From Methylococcales bacterium (lineage in GTDB: Bacteria > Pseudomonadota > Gammaproteobacteria > Methylococcales > Methylomonadaceae): a stretch of 64,000 nt of DNA. Every line of letters begins with the position of its first letter. Positions within the stretch are counted from its first letter, which is position 1. Position numbers and translations under genes: made by a program. Under the pieces are notes generated by a model, which saw only the letters and a program-made list of their open reading frames with translations, made no database searches and was not told the origin of the DNA. The DNA is taken from NCBI GenBank assembly GCA_026399015.1, contig JAPLRS010000040.1:124001-188000 (forward strand). The letters are read 5' to 3'. Shown here piece by piece: positions 9,161 through 16,708 of this stretch.

Positions 9161-10371
9161 TTGATTTTGAAAAGGAATTAGCCGTTATTTTAGCGGATGA
9201 TCCTTTGGGTTTGTTAGTGATAAAGCCAAAGGCCTCATCTGGCATGAATATGGATGAGCGATTGTTATCTTCTTTTGAGGAGATTAATACTTTTATAAAT
9301 GAGCAAGGTCATGAGCCCCAAGCAAGTCAAGATATCAATGAACGTAAGCTTTATAGTCGCTTAAAAGGCTTGCGTGAAAACCCAGAAAAAGTGGCTGCAT
9401 TAATTCAGTGTGATAGTTTTGATTTGTTTGCTACTGAGAAAATGCCAGTTGTTAAAGAGATTAATACGATTGCTGATGTTCTCGAAGATGATTTCCTAGG
9501 CTTATTAGGTAGTAATGCAAAGGATGAAGAAGATCCTACTGATATTTTTAAGCTTAGACACGTCACCAAAACGATAGATATGCCTGAGCAAATTGCACGT
9601 AGGGTTCCGTGTAAAAATTTTGATAAGTATGAACAACTTTTCAAGCAGTGTCATAGGGATCTTGTTTCTGGAGCTAGTGTCTTTAAGCCATTTACAGGAG
9701 AGCAACAAATAACAGCAGGACATTTCTTTATTTTGCACGGTGTTATGGTTTACGTTGCTGATGTCGGTGAGAAGGAAAAAAAACGCGGTAAAGTTAATGC
9801 CAGATTACTGTGTATCTTTGAGAATGGTACAGAATCTAATATGTTGTTGCGTTCTTTAGCAACTGAACTTTATAAGGATGAAAATGGTGTACGTGTTCTT
9901 CCTTTAAGCGAAGATTTACTTATGCCGGATGAGCATATAACACATGAAGATCAATCGACGGGTTATATCTATATATTACAGTCATTGACTGAAGATAATA
10001 ATATCAGGGATATTGCTGATTTATATAAAATTGGTTATTCGAGCCAACCAGTTAAAGAACGCATTAAGAATGCGTCGCAAGAACCAACCTATTTAATGGC
10101 AGATGTTAAATTACTTAGTGAGTTTCAAACATTTAACTTAAATCCCCAAAAGCTGGAGTTATTACTGCATACATTTTTTGCAGAGGCTTGTTTAAATATT
10201 GATGTATTTGATAAAGAAGGTAAGCGCTATACTCCAAGAGAATGGTTTATTGTGCCGTTGCAAGTTATAGAAATAGCTGTAAGGCTATTGATCAATGGTG
10301 AAATCATTAACTATCGTTATGATAATAATAAACGAGAGATTATTGAGAAAGTTGGTAGTTTCGGTGAATAA
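9157..10371 (+). CDS. GIY-YIG (T5orf172/MUG113-type) nuclease
   Basis: This 404-residue protein carries a GIY-YIG fold of the T5orf172 type: GYIYIL at about 269-274, LYKIGYSS at 289-296 and KERIKNAS with the conserved Arg at about 302, followed by LELLLHTFF in the position of the catalytic Glu helix, then YTPREWF. That fold is the likely DNA-cutting activity of the operon. The N-terminal 60 residues carry INEQGHEP...INERKLYSRLKGL, similar to the C-terminal end of the helicase, and may be a shared docking module. A GTG start inside the helicase stop, preceded by GGAAG, is used. The residues around 165-260 are unassigned. Confidence 0.82.
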   Translation: MIDFEKELAVILADDPLGLLVIKPKASSGMNMDERLLSSFEEINTFINEQGHEPQASQDINERKLYSRLKGLRENPEKVAALIQCDSFDLFATEKMPVVKEINTIADVLEDDFLGLLGSNAKDEEDPTDIFKLRHVTKTIDMPEQIARRVPCKNFDKYEQLFKQCHRDLVSGASVFKPFTGEQQITAGHFFILHGVMVYVADVGEKEKKRGKVNARLLCIFENGTESNMLLRSLATELYKDENGVRVLPLSEDLLMPDEHITHEDQSTGYIYILQSLTEDNNIRDIADLYKIGYSSQPVKERIKNASQEPTYLMADVKLLSEFQTFNLNPQKLELLLHTFFAEACLNIDVFDKEGKRYTPREWFIVPLQVIEIAVRLLINGEIINYRYDNNKREIIEKVGSFGE

Positions 10372-10562
10372 AAATACTGAAGACTAAAGGCTAATAATTA
10401 TAAGATGACTGATTAATAGGAAGTAGCGCCATCAAAAAGTCGCATCGCAGCCTTGCATATAAGTTCTTGCAACACGCAATATTTAGACAGTCTGTCTAGT
10501 GCTGTATGCTTTAACGCAAAGTTATTGAAGGCTGCAAAGTTCTTCTTAGATAGTTTGTAGGG

Positions 10563-11009
10563 CTATTTTCCAGCAATTTTTGCCGCCTCTTCAATTCTGT
10601 TAGCTAGTTTTTCGTAATCAATGTACTTGTAAACGTTGAAACCGCTATCCATCAACAGTTTTGGAGTTTTACCAGGTTCATCTACATTCTGGTTTTTATC
10701 TTTTAAATGATGGATTTGTATGCCAACAACACCATTGCCACGTTCAATAGACTTTTCAATCTCGTATTTTATGTATTTTCTGTTTGCAGTTTGATTACCG
10801 ATAAAAACAACAGTAACACTTGTATTATAAAGGGCATCATCAATCAATTTTTTGATAGCCGCATCACTTTTCCTTTTGGCTTCCTCCCAAAGAGATGCAT
10901 CTTGAAACCCAGCAGCTGCGGAGCCCAATATATTTGGGATGCTTCTGATTTGATTGATACGCCAAATATCCCTCTGATAGTGAAAGCTGAAAAATACACG
11001 TCTAGCCAT
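10563..11009 (-). CDS. ThsB-like TIR-domain protein (MTH538/DUF1863 type)
   Basis: This 148-residue protein is a stand-alone TIR-like domain. It opens with RRVFFSFHYQRDIWRINQIR, the hallmark start of the MTH538 TIR-like family (PF08937) to which Thoeris ThsB belongs, continues with SVTVVFIGNQTANRKYIKYE (a central strand and the helix with the conserved Tyr/Glu) and GVVGIQIHHLKD. ThsB proteins sense phage and make a cyclic-ADP-ribose-type signal for a partner effector. No SIR2-SLOG or macro-SLOG ThsA gene lies next to it; instead it starts at the stop codon of a small membrane protein (TAATG on the minus strand), so the two are translationally coupled. The likely model is TIR sensor plus membrane effector, but this is inference. 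Confidence 0.82.
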   Translation of the reverse strand: MARRVFFSFHYQRDIWRINQIRSIPNILGSAAAGFQDASLWEEAKRKSDAAIKKLIDDALYNTSVTVVFIGNQTANRKYIKYEIEKSIERGNGVVGIQIHHLKDKNQNVDEPGKTPKLLMDSGFNVYKYIDYEKLANRIEEAAKIAGK

Positions 11010-11422
11010 TATTTATTTCCTATTGTTTCCACGATTAACATGATGATAATAATTGTGCCTAGTACACTTCCATGAAATATACTCAGGGTTAAAGAAAAAC
11101 ACGTTGATTGCCATGAATCAACTTCGTTTTCGAACATGGTAGCGTTCATAGAAAAATCAATTTCTCTGGGCTGTTTCTTTGAAACTGATTGATAGAGTTT
11201 GCGATAAAGCCTTTCTTGATGAAGAAAATAACCATCAAGAAACCAGAAAGATACACATGGAAAATATGCCAAATAAATAAAGAATGGATTTGAATCTTTT
11301 GCGGCAAGAGCAAAAAGGGCTGATGTCAGAGTGACACTCCAGCCTTTGAGTAAAAATGAATTTCCAGCTAATCGATTTATTACATATTGAATCATCTCAA
11401 GATGTTTTAATTTAGATTCCAT
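11009..11422 (-). CDS. small membrane protein coupled to the TIR gene
   Basis: This 137-residue protein has an N-terminal amphipathic helix (LKHLEMIQYVINRLAGNSF), two close hydrophobic segments at about 23-43 (FLLKGWSVTLTSALFALAA) and 47-64 (FFIYLAYFPCVSFWFLDGY), a cytoplasmic loop (about 66-108) and a third segment at about 113-133. This layout resembles small membrane effectors of nucleotide-signalling systems. The start is well placed after GAGGT. It is the first gene of a two-gene minus-strand operon with the ThsB-like gene, so it is the probable effector, for instance a pore that opens on a signal. No catalytic motif is visible. Confidence 0.7.
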   Translation of the reverse strand: MESKLKHLEMIQYVINRLAGNSFLLKGWSVTLTSALFALAAKDSNPFFIYLAYFPCVSFWFLDGYFLHQERLYRKLYQSVSKKQPREIDFSMNATMFENEVDSWQSTCFSLTLSIFHGSVLGTIIIIMLIVETIGNK

Positions 11423-11565
11423 AAATTACCTCTTGAACAGGTCTAAAATATGATTATACAGGTATACAAAATACATAATATTAGATTGTTCTTGATGTTT
11501 TAAAGCTCCAAAGTTTTGTACAAAAAATATGCGTTATTTTATCAAAATGTCCTGATATTGCTGAT

Positions 11566-11737
11566 TTATACCTCCACATCCTTCAATAAAGTATAGATGG
11601 TTTGTCTGGTAACACCAAAGTGCTTGGCAATATCAATTTTTGGTGCACCACCATTAAACATAGCAAAGGCTATTTCTTTAGCTTTATCATTCAGGGCATC
11701 AGGGCATCAGGGCATCAGGGCGCCCAAATTTCTAAAA
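11566..11737 (-). pseudogene. 3' fragment of a second serine-recombinase gene
   Basis: Read on the minus strand, the last 43 codons give ALNDKAKEIAFAMFNGG...KHFGVTRQTIYTLLKD and a stop. This is a diverged copy (several substitutions, not identical) of the C-terminal HTH region of the intact recombinase at 12738-13292. Similarity continues beyond the stop for about 40 bases and, at the other side, up to the KFGRP codons, where it ends abruptly (ATTTCTAAAAACT against ATTTCTTACCGCG). An 8-base triplication inside it shifts the frame. It is a remnant of an older recombinase gene, now separated from the intact copy by the methyltransferase gene. Confidence 0.8.
11692..11721. repeat. three tandem copies of an 8-base unit
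   Basis: CAGGGCAT occurs three times in a row and is followed by a partial fourth unit (CAGGGC). The intact recombinase gene has only one such unit at the matching place. Because the unit is not a multiple of three, the expansion destroys the frame of the recombinase remnant. It is probably replication slippage in a sequence no longer under selection. Confidence 0.85.
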
Positions 11738-11744
11738 ACTATTT

Positions 11745-12674
11745 TCATTTAGGTATATGCCAAGCGTTAGGGAAGGCTAATTTCATTCCTTGGATAATAG
11801 CTTGGTCATTATTCCAGACCACAATAGCAGAAGGAAAAGGGGCCACTTCACCACCTTCGCCGCCGAATTTCAAACGACCTTTAAGCATAAAAACATCGGC
11901 TTTATTTACTATCCAAGAATGCCAAGCTAAGGTATCAGGTCTGGCAGGAATTAAAGCAATACATACAGTTACTCTGCCGCTTAAAAACTCATCATGGCAT
12001 TTCTTAATCCACATTTTTTGTGTCCTGCCGTAAGGTGGGTTAACAAATACGCTGCCAAACCAAGGTGTTAGTAAACCATCATCATTGGTTTCGCCGGTAT
12101 GATAAACCTTGGCCTTTACTGGTGCCTTTCTTCTGTCTTTAGTCGGGCTACAAGGGTCTAAATCGAATAGGCCACCTACTATTGGATATAGTTTATCTAA
12201 TAATTCGGGTGGGGTAGTCCATGCTTGATAGTTGCTGCTTGTTGCAGCGGTATTAAAGAATGATAGTGGCTTGTCATTATGGTTTAGAAATAAACCAGCG
12301 CCCAAAGTTGCAGCAATACGTTCAACAGAATAAAGGGTGGTTGATTGGTCCGCTTCAACTGAAATAATGGTGGGTACGCTAATGCAGGTGAGTGTCGATA
12401 GCTCTCTTAGTGGTATTTTTTGTCGTTGTCTTAGTATAGCGAGGCTTTCACCCAGTGAATTACCTTTAGGCAGACTTCTTCCGGCGATATCGTGTTCAAG
12501 TAAATGCGCCATTGAGGTAAAACTCGATAATAACCCGGCGCCTTTTTCGGATTTGATAACGGTAAGGACAGATAAGCCGGTCTGAGCCGAAACATTATAT
12601 TGTTTAAGCCCAGATGCTTTTCTTATCTTTTTAAGCTCGAAACCTAGTGTAGAAAATATGCGATTCTTTAACAA
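11745..12674 (-). CDS. HTH-Dam fusion: phage-type adenine methyltransferase with N-terminal Cro/CI-type domains
   Basis: The first half of this 309-residue protein has two helix-turn-helix modules of the Cro/CI type: about 8-60 (ELKKIRKASGLKQYNVSAQ, SVLTVIKSEKG) and about 73-125 (ESLAILRQRQKIPLRELS, VPTIISVEAD). The second half (about 145-309) matches the phage DNA N6-adenine methyltransferase family (PF05869): WTTPPELLDKLYPIVGGLFDLDPC holds the cofactor-site DxDPC and FVNPPYGR is motif IV. DNA binding at a chosen operator and methylation may therefore be combined. The frame opens at a TTG with no good ribosome binding site, so the true start is uncertain. It lies between the recombinase remnant and the intact recombinase gene, which suggests it came in as part of a mobile unit. 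Confidence 0.78.
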   Translation of the reverse strand: MLKNRIFSTLGFELKKIRKASGLKQYNVSAQTGLSVLTVIKSEKGAGLLSSFTSMAHLLEHDIAGRSLPKGNSLGESLAILRQRQKIPLRELSTLTCISVPTIISVEADQSTTLYSVERIAATLGAGLFLNHNDKPLSFFNTAATSSNYQAWTTPPELLDKLYPIVGGLFDLDPCSPTKDRRKAPVKAKVYHTGETNDDGLLTPWFGSVFVNPPYGRTQKMWIKKCHDEFLSGRVTVCIALIPARPDTLAWHSWIVNKADVFMLKGRLKFGGEGGEVAPFPSAIVVWNNDQAIIQGMKLAFPNAWHIPK

Positions 12675-12737
12675 AATGGTCTGAAATCATCAAAAAAAGT
12701 ATGCTTTATTTTATCAAATTAACCAGATATTGCCGAT

Positions 12738-13292
12738 TTAAACTTCAACTTCCTTCAATAAGCTATAAACAGTCTGTCGCGTAACATTAAAGTGCCTGGC
12801 AATATCAATTTTTAACGCGCCACCATTAAACATAGCAAAAGCCATTTCTTTAGCTTTGTCATCTAAGGCATCAGGGCGCCCAAATTTCTTACCGCGTTTT
12901 TTTGCCGCCTCTAAACCTGCTTTAACACGTTCACGGATTAAACCACGTTCGAATTCTGCCAGTGAGCCGAAAATATGGAATATCAATTTACCAGTAGGTG
13001 AGGTGGTATCAATATTTTCAGTAATTGATTGGAAGCCTATCTTGCGTTCTTCAAGGTCATTCACCACATCAATCAAATGTTGCAGACTTCGGCCTAGTCG
13101 ATCGAGTTTCCAAACGATTAAAACATCATCTTCACGCAATGACTTTAGACATTGCTGTAATTCAGGTCGGTCTTTTTTAGCACCCGATTGTTTCTCTTGA
13201 TAGATAAGCTCACAACCAATGGCTTTAAGGGCATCAATTTGTAAGTGGGTATCTTGTTCGTTTGTTGAGACCCTTGCATAGCCAACTTTCAT
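12738..13292 (-). CDS. serine recombinase (resolvase/invertase family)
   Basis: This 184-residue protein has the full resolvase fold. The catalytic Ser is residue 9 in GYARVSTNEQ, the arginine pair lies in VWKLDRLGRSLQHL (about 66-79), ENIDTTSPTGKLIFHIFGSLAEFERGLIRER forms the long E helix, and the C-terminal HTH is IARHFNVTRQTVYSLLK. Length and motifs are those of Tn3-type resolvases and Pin-type invertases. No transposase of a Tn3 element is next to it, so it may serve a small mobile unit or a plasmid-derived region. It could act at sites in the AT-rich 13300-13500 region, which is inference. Confidence 0.9.
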   Translation of the reverse strand: MKVGYARVSTNEQDTHLQIDALKAIGCELIYQEKQSGAKKDRPELQQCLKSLREDDVLIVWKLDRLGRSLQHLIDVVNDLEERKIGFQSITENIDTTSPTGKLIFHIFGSLAEFERGLIRERVKAGLEAAKKRGKKFGRPDALDDKAKEMAFAMFNGGALKIDIARHFNVTRQTVYSLLKEVEV

Positions 13293-13450
13293 ATCATTTC
13301 ACCTTCAAAAAATTAATGTGCTCTATATATAAAGTATAAGGCAGTTATTTAACGTACCTTTTATTAACTTATTATAGCATGACTTTTTTAACTTAGTTAA
13401 TTAACGTAATTTAGATGGAAATAATGGTGGTATGGGTTAAATATGAGAAG

Positions 13451-13476
13451 GTTAAATAAACATTTGTTTGTTTAAC
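13451..13476. promoter_or_regulatory. near-perfect palindrome upstream of the macrodomain gene
   Basis: The arms GTTAAATAAACA and TTTGTTTAAC face each other around a centre of a few bases, and a further GTTAAA follows immediately. It lies about 38 bases before the macrodomain start and 160 bases upstream of the divergent recombinase. It could be an operator for either gene or a recombinase crossover/accessory site. The assignment is a guess from position and symmetry. Confidence 0.4.
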
Positions 13477-13513
13477 GTTAAAATATAAGCACTGTAAATA
13501 AAGGTTGAATCAC

Positions 13514-14023
13514 ATGAAGAAAAGAATAATTGCTATTCAAGCCAACATCACAACACTAGAAGTTGATGTTATTGTAAATGCTGCCAATGAAAGCCTATTA
13601 GGGGGAGGGGGAGTTGATGGCGCAATTCATCGAGCTGCGGGCCCTGATTTATTAGATGAGTGTGAAAAATTAAATGGCTGCGATATCGGTGATGCGAAAA
13701 TTACTGCTGGTTATGATTTGCCCGCCAAATACGTAATTCATACTGTTGGCCCTACCTGGGATGGTGGAGAGTGTGGCGAGCCATTGTTACTTAAGAGTTG
13801 TTATGAGAAGCCATTAGATTTGATGCTGCAATATAAATGCAAAACTATAGCGTTCCCATCTATCAGTACAGGTGTATATGGCTATCCAATTGAAGAAGCC
13901 GCTTCAATTGCTGTTGCTACTGTAATTGCAAGACTAAGAGGCACTCATGAAATAGAGCAAGTTATCTTTTGCTGCTTTTCTGATTACGATCTGGATATTT
14001 ACAATGAAATATTGAATGAGTGA
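13514..14023 (+). CDS. macrodomain protein, MacroD/YmdB type ADP-ribosyl hydrolase
   Basis: This protein of about 169 residues is almost entirely one macrodomain. [20 protein letters not shown] at 17-36 holds the ADP-ribose-binding Asn and the Gly-rich loop, [10 protein letters not shown] follows, then [17 protein letters not shown], and [14 protein letters not shown] forms the second loop. MacroD enzymes remove acetyl from O-acetyl-ADP-ribose or ADP-ribose from proteins. The ATG at 13514 is preferred over the TTG three codons earlier because AAAGG lies nine bases before it. It stands alone, 2 kb from the TIR gene, so a role in processing TIR products is possible but unsupported. A chromosomal housekeeping role is the alternative. 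Confidence 0.88.
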   Translation: MKKRIIAIQANITTLEVDVIVNAANESLLGGGGVDGAIHRAAGPDLLDECEKLNGCDIGDAKITAGYDLPAKYVIHTVGPTWDGGECGEPLLLKSCYEKPLDLMLQYKCKTIAFPSISTGVYGYPIEEAASIAVATVIARLRGTHEIEQVIFCCFSDYDLDIYNEILNE

Positions 14024-14099
14024 GATATAACTGAAAATCAGAGTCAAGTACTATAGACTCCATAGTACTTTAAGCTTTTTTATGCATTTCTAAACTAGT

Positions 14100-15059
14100 T
14101 TAATTGCTGAGGGTGGATTCAATTTTGAATTTCATTAATCTTTCCTTCAAATTTTTCTTCATTTGAATATTAGCAATGATGTGTTTCAAAACTATATCAT
14201 GCTTATAATCACCTGGCATATTTACTGAATCATGGCATGGAAACCTTCCTCTCGCCGCATTTTCTACGGTGTTAACGGCTTCTCTTAATGACCGTAACGT
14301 TGCAGTTCTCATTGAATTGGATGGATCTGTTTCAGTTGAGTTTGCAATTGCAGTAGCAAGTGTTTCCCAATTAGGATATTTATCACTGATACCCGCTTCA
14401 GCTCCTAACTCATGAATAACCATATTAGGCGATAAACCTTTCATCCATAGGACCCTTAGTCTTTTTCTAATGGGTTCGGCTACAAATCTTTTGCCGACTA
14501 GTATCGCTGAGGGGTCTTCAATTCTCATAGGTTGAATGGTTTGACTGTTAAGAATGTCTTCAAACCGTTTCATAATTCTTTTTTTGTCACCTTTCAATGG
14601 AATTGCCAGTAGCATTACTGCAGTATTTTCAGATACTGTTTCGAGCGATTTGTCTTTGGCATAGCTATCAATAATGGATAGGCATTCATTTTGATTAATT
14701 TCTTGGTTTGCAAATATCGTTAGCAGGGGAACAAGCTCTGGAGATGTGGGGGGTTCACCAAAGACATAAGCGCCATGGTGATTCCACCAACTCTTAAAGT
14801 TACTAAGAGTGTGTTCGTTTAAACCTAAGTTCTTATAAGCTTCTACTACGGCATCTAGATCAGATGGAATATATTCTCTATCTTTATATCGATCCAGTTG
14901 ATTGTTTATATATAGGCTTGCAGTTTCAATACTAGGACTTAGTTTTAATACCTCATACAGAAGTTTCCCCTTTCGAGATGATTGGTAATTATCATCTGAC
15001 GGATCAAAGTCATTTTTAGACGCTGAATAGTGTTCCCATGGCTCTATAGTTTTATTCAT
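14100..15059 (-). CDS. hypothetical protein, island gene
   Basis: I do not recognise this 319-residue protein. It is soluble and mostly helical by composition, with no signal peptide or membrane segment. Visible blocks are an acidic start (YSASKNDFDPSDDNYQSS), a central helical part (LSIIDSYAKDKSLETV), a basic segment (GKRFVAEPIRKRLRVLWMKG) and a positively charged end (MKKNLKERLMKFK). It is divergent from the truncated gene at 15410 across a 350-base AT-rich region with repeated ATTTCGGT/ATTCG motifs, so the two may be controlled together. Confidence 0.6.
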   Translation of the reverse strand: MNKTIEPWEHYSASKNDFDPSDDNYQSSRKGKLLYEVLKLSPSIETASLYINNQLDRYKDREYIPSDLDAVVEAYKNLGLNEHTLSNFKSWWNHHGAYVFGEPPTSPELVPLLTIFANQEINQNECLSIIDSYAKDKSLETVSENTAVMLLAIPLKGDKKRIMKRFEDILNSQTIQPMRIEDPSAILVGKRFVAEPIRKRLRVLWMKGLSPNMVIHELGAEAGISDKYPNWETLATAIANSTETDPSNSMRTATLRSLREAVNTVENAARGRFPCHDSVNMPGDYKHDIVLKHIIANIQMKKNLKERLMKFKIESTLSN

Positions 15060-15112
15060 AATATTATATTTTTTAAGTTACTGAATTAAATGATAAAAAT
15101 AAGAAAATGTAT

Positions 15113-15326
15113 ATTTCGGTTTTTCATTCGAATTGATTGATTTTGCGCGAATGATTTTTCTGTAAATTTAGGTTTGTTATAACACATTGTTTTTTTAATT
15201 AAAAATAAAGTAATTTTTTTCAATGCTACTTAATTGTAACAACTAACTATGAGTTACGGTTGTTATTTGATATTAGATGTTAAAAATGGGATAATATTGT
15301 TTCTTTAAACGAATAGCTACCGAAAT
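15113..15326. promoter_or_regulatory. divergent regulatory region with inverted ATTTCGGT-ATTCG motifs
   Basis: The 350 bases between the divergent genes at 15059 and 15410 contain ATTTCGGT-N5-ATTCG at 15113-15130 and its inverse CGAAT-N4-ACCGAAAT at 15310-15326. A related TTTCGCCCATTCG lies at 15338-15350 and a reversed relative (CGCGAATGA) near 15146. Repeated, oriented boxes flanking a very AT-rich stretch suggest operator pairs bound by a regulator, perhaps with looping. No regulator is identified. Confidence 0.4.
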
Positions 15327-15409
15327 TTGAAAAAAGGTTTCGCCCATTCGATTAGGGATAAATTACTCGTTATTACTAGTTAATAACATTCACTTTAAAT
15401 AATTCTCAT

Positions 15410-15925
15410 ATGGAGAGAAAAATGAGTTCACATTACGAGAAAGAACAGAAATTGGCTGAAATTCTTTCAAATCTAAATGCAATTTCGGAAAAAAGAGCTA
15501 AATGGCAACCTGATTACGATAGTACACGTCAAAAACTGTATGTATTGTTGGGAAGCTGTCTTCCAATTTACGAAGAATTAAAAGGCACTAAAAATGAAGG
15601 TGCGTTTATAAAAACAGTTAAAGATGAGTTTATTTTACGCGGTATGCCGATACAAAAAAACTTGAATATCATGACACTTATTGTAAGAAAGGTTTTTGAT
15701 TCAAATAGTCAAAGCGTTTATACCTGGGCTCGTGCCTTAAGAGTTGCTGTTAGAGAAAAGGTAACCCCCGAAACTTTTGTTGATTGGGTTAATAACAACA
15801 ATGGTATCGAAGAGGTAGCAAAAATAAAAGGCGCTACTACGGTCACTAAAAAAAGAAGAAAAGCACTGGAAGAAGCCGAACATTTTGTTGAAGATTGGTT
15901 GGATGTCTGGCGTCAATTACTTTGA
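15410..15925 (+). pseudogene. hypothetical gene truncated at its 3' end by the IS21 element
   Basis: The frame codes for 171 residues, but the IS21-type left end begins at 15904. The last seven residues and the stop therefore come from the insertion sequence, and the original protein was longer. What remains is helical and charged (YEKEQKLAEILSNLNAISEK, MPIQKNLNIMTLIVRKVF, RALRVAVREKVTPETFVDWV) and is not recognised. The frame begins at ATG 15410 (MERK); a second ATG at 15422 lies seven bases after GGAGA and is probably the real start. Expression may still occur, but function is doubtful. Confidence 0.65.
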
Positions 15926-15970
15926 CCGGTTCGCGACAACTATCTTGTCCGGTTAGTGGTTAAAAAAATG

Positions 15971-16708
15971 CTATTTTTTTATGCTTTGTTTCTTTCGATA
16001 ACTCTCTCCGTTTAATTCAATAATAGTGGCATGATGGATAATGCGATCAATCGCAGCGACTGTCATCATCGTGTCTGGGAATATCTGATCCCATTGGCTA
16101 AAGGGTTGGTTAGACGTGATAATAAGGCTTGCACTTTCATATCTGTGAGCAATAAATTCAAACAATACTTGAGTTTCCGCATCAGTCTTTTTTACATATC
16201 CCATATCATCAATGATTAATACCTGATACTTATCTAGACGGGCCATGATGTTCTTTAAGTTTAAGTCACGTTTAGCTTGTTGTAATAGTTGTACTAACGT
16301 CATTGCAGTAAACCATTTCACACGTATTTTCTTTTCGACTAATTGGTATGCAAGGGCGGCGGCAATGTGTGATTTACCAACCCCTGAAGGACCGATTAAT
16401 AAGATATTCTCCGCTCGACGAGCCCAGTCTATGTCATCTTTGAGTGCGATTATCTGCTGCTGTAATGCTTCACAGTATTCGGTTAAGTGTAACTTGGTAA
16501 AGCTTTTGCCAGGCGGTAATCCCGCTTCTCGATTCCATTGTTGAACTCGCTTTTGGTACCTATCGGCCATTTCTTGCTCACAAAGACCTGACAAGTAGCG
16601 AATATGCCCATAGCCTTTTTCAATCGCTTGTAATTGATGGCTTTGATAATTCACCTTGAATGAAGGTAATTTCAATTCTTTTAATAAAAGAGCAATCGTT
16701 TCAGGCAT
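15971..16708 (-). CDS. istB: IS21-family helper ATPase IstB
   Basis: This 245-residue protein is the AAA+ partner of the IS21 transposase and directs target choice. Walker A is LIGPSGVGKSHIAAAL at about 103-118, Walker B is VLIIDDMGY, and ITSNQPFSQWDQIF with DRIIHHATIIEL gives the sensor region of DnaC/IstB proteins. Length is normal for the family. Its start overlaps the end of istA by eight bases, as usual for IS21, so translation is coupled. The gene appears intact. Confidence 0.95.
   Translation of the reverse strand: MPETIALLLKELKLPSFKVNYQSHQLQAIEKGYGHIRYLSGLCEQEMADRYQKRVQQWNREAGLPPGKSFTKLHLTEYCEALQQQIIALKDDIDWARRAENILLIGPSGVGKSHIAAALAYQLVEKKIRVKWFTAMTLVQLLQQAKRDLNLKNIMARLDKYQVLIIDDMGYVKKTDAETQVLFEFIAHRYESASLIITSNQPFSQWDQIFPDTMMTVAAIDRIIHHATIIELNGESYRKKQSIKK

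Noticed and set aside
10563-14023. A type II Thoeris system made of the TIR gene and the macrodomain gene
   Set aside because: The macrodomain protein is a plain MacroD type without membrane helices, lies on the other strand and is separated from the TIR gene by the recombinase and methyltransferase genes.
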